Origin: Acidovorax sp. Leaf191
GTDB taxonomy: Bacteria; Pseudomonadota; Gammaproteobacteria; Burkholderiales; Burkholderiaceae_C
Length of the DNA stretch: 55,831 nucleotides
Reading direction: 5' to 3'
Assembly: GCF_001424425.1 (NCBI RefSeq)
Contig: NZ_LMPT01000008.1
Location: 1-55,831, forward strand
The notes under the pieces are model-generated. The model searched no databases and had not been told where the DNA came from. It was given only the letters and a program-made list of their open reading frames with translations. Both the position numbers and the translations under genes were made by a program. Shown piece by piece: positions 55,698 to 55,831 of this stretch. Every line of letters starts with the position of its first letter. Position 1 is the first letter of the stretch.

Positions 55698-55831
55698 CCA
55701 GGCGAGTTCGCTGCCAGCGGCCGAATGCCCGACTGTTGATTTCCATGCAACCGTAACCCACCATTTCCATCTCGATCTGACCCACCCTGGTTCGTGAGCT
55801 TCACGCTCACGTTGTGGATAAGTTCTTGGCT

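Overview
The window looks like the chromosome of a betaproteobacterium in the Burkholderiales, most likely a Comamonadaceae member close to Acidovorax. I infer this from the high GC (about 65-70% over most of it), a Bug/TctC-type binding protein, isoquinoline 1-oxidoreductase-type subunits, CHASE2/FecR signalling genes and short palindromic intergenic elements of a kind I associate with that family. This placement is recognition, not a database result. No rRNA, tRNA, CRISPR array or transposase was seen.

Layout. 1-6.4 kb is housekeeping and chemotaxis: a cut-off chemoreceptor, an rnm/yciV-like PHP nuclease, yciO, a second chemoreceptor with almost no periplasmic domain, a site-2 protease and trpS. 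6.4-18.7 kb is a dense signalling block. It holds two modules, each pairing an exported FecR-domain protein with a CHASE2 membrane sensor: one with an adenylate/guanylate cyclase output and one with a histidine kinase plus response regulator. A small lipoprotein and a SUMF1-domain lipoprotein lie between them.

18.8-29.3 kb is catabolic. One operon carries a VOC protein, a quinone oxidoreductase, an AA_synth (DUF1185) protein, a Bug-type binding protein and a fumarylacetoacetate hydrolase-family enzyme. A GntR/FadR repressor with visible operator-like palindromes sits beside it. A second operon carries an aromatic aldehyde dehydrogenase and a coniferyl-alcohol-dehydrogenase-like SDR. It faces a XylR/DmpR-type sigma-54 activator, and both a -24/-12 promoter and an upstream activating palindrome can be read in the gap. 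29.3-33.1 kb holds a two-component system and an HD-GYP protein. 33.4-37.5 kb holds a RidA protein, a two-subunit molybdenum hydroxylase and a LysR regulator.

38.3-51.6 kb is the most unusual part. A single-strand run encodes two paralogous ~205-aa proteins, a 993-aa multi-region protein, a phage-tail-collar protein, a degenerate nitrilase-fold protein, an FkbM methyltransferase and a three-domain glycosyltransferase broken by a one-base frameshift. It is followed by a Ser/Thr kinase with a cyclase-like C-terminus, an FHA protein with a DNA-binding-like C-terminus and a GH25 muramidase. I read this as a candidate undescribed system that makes, glycosylates and exports a surface or tail-fibre-like structure under phospho-signalling control. 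That role is inference.

52.4-55.8 kb is flagellar (TPR protein, FliA-type sigma, FliP, FliO). It is visibly lower in GC (about 52% in sampled lines), suggesting an acquired or secondary flagellar system.
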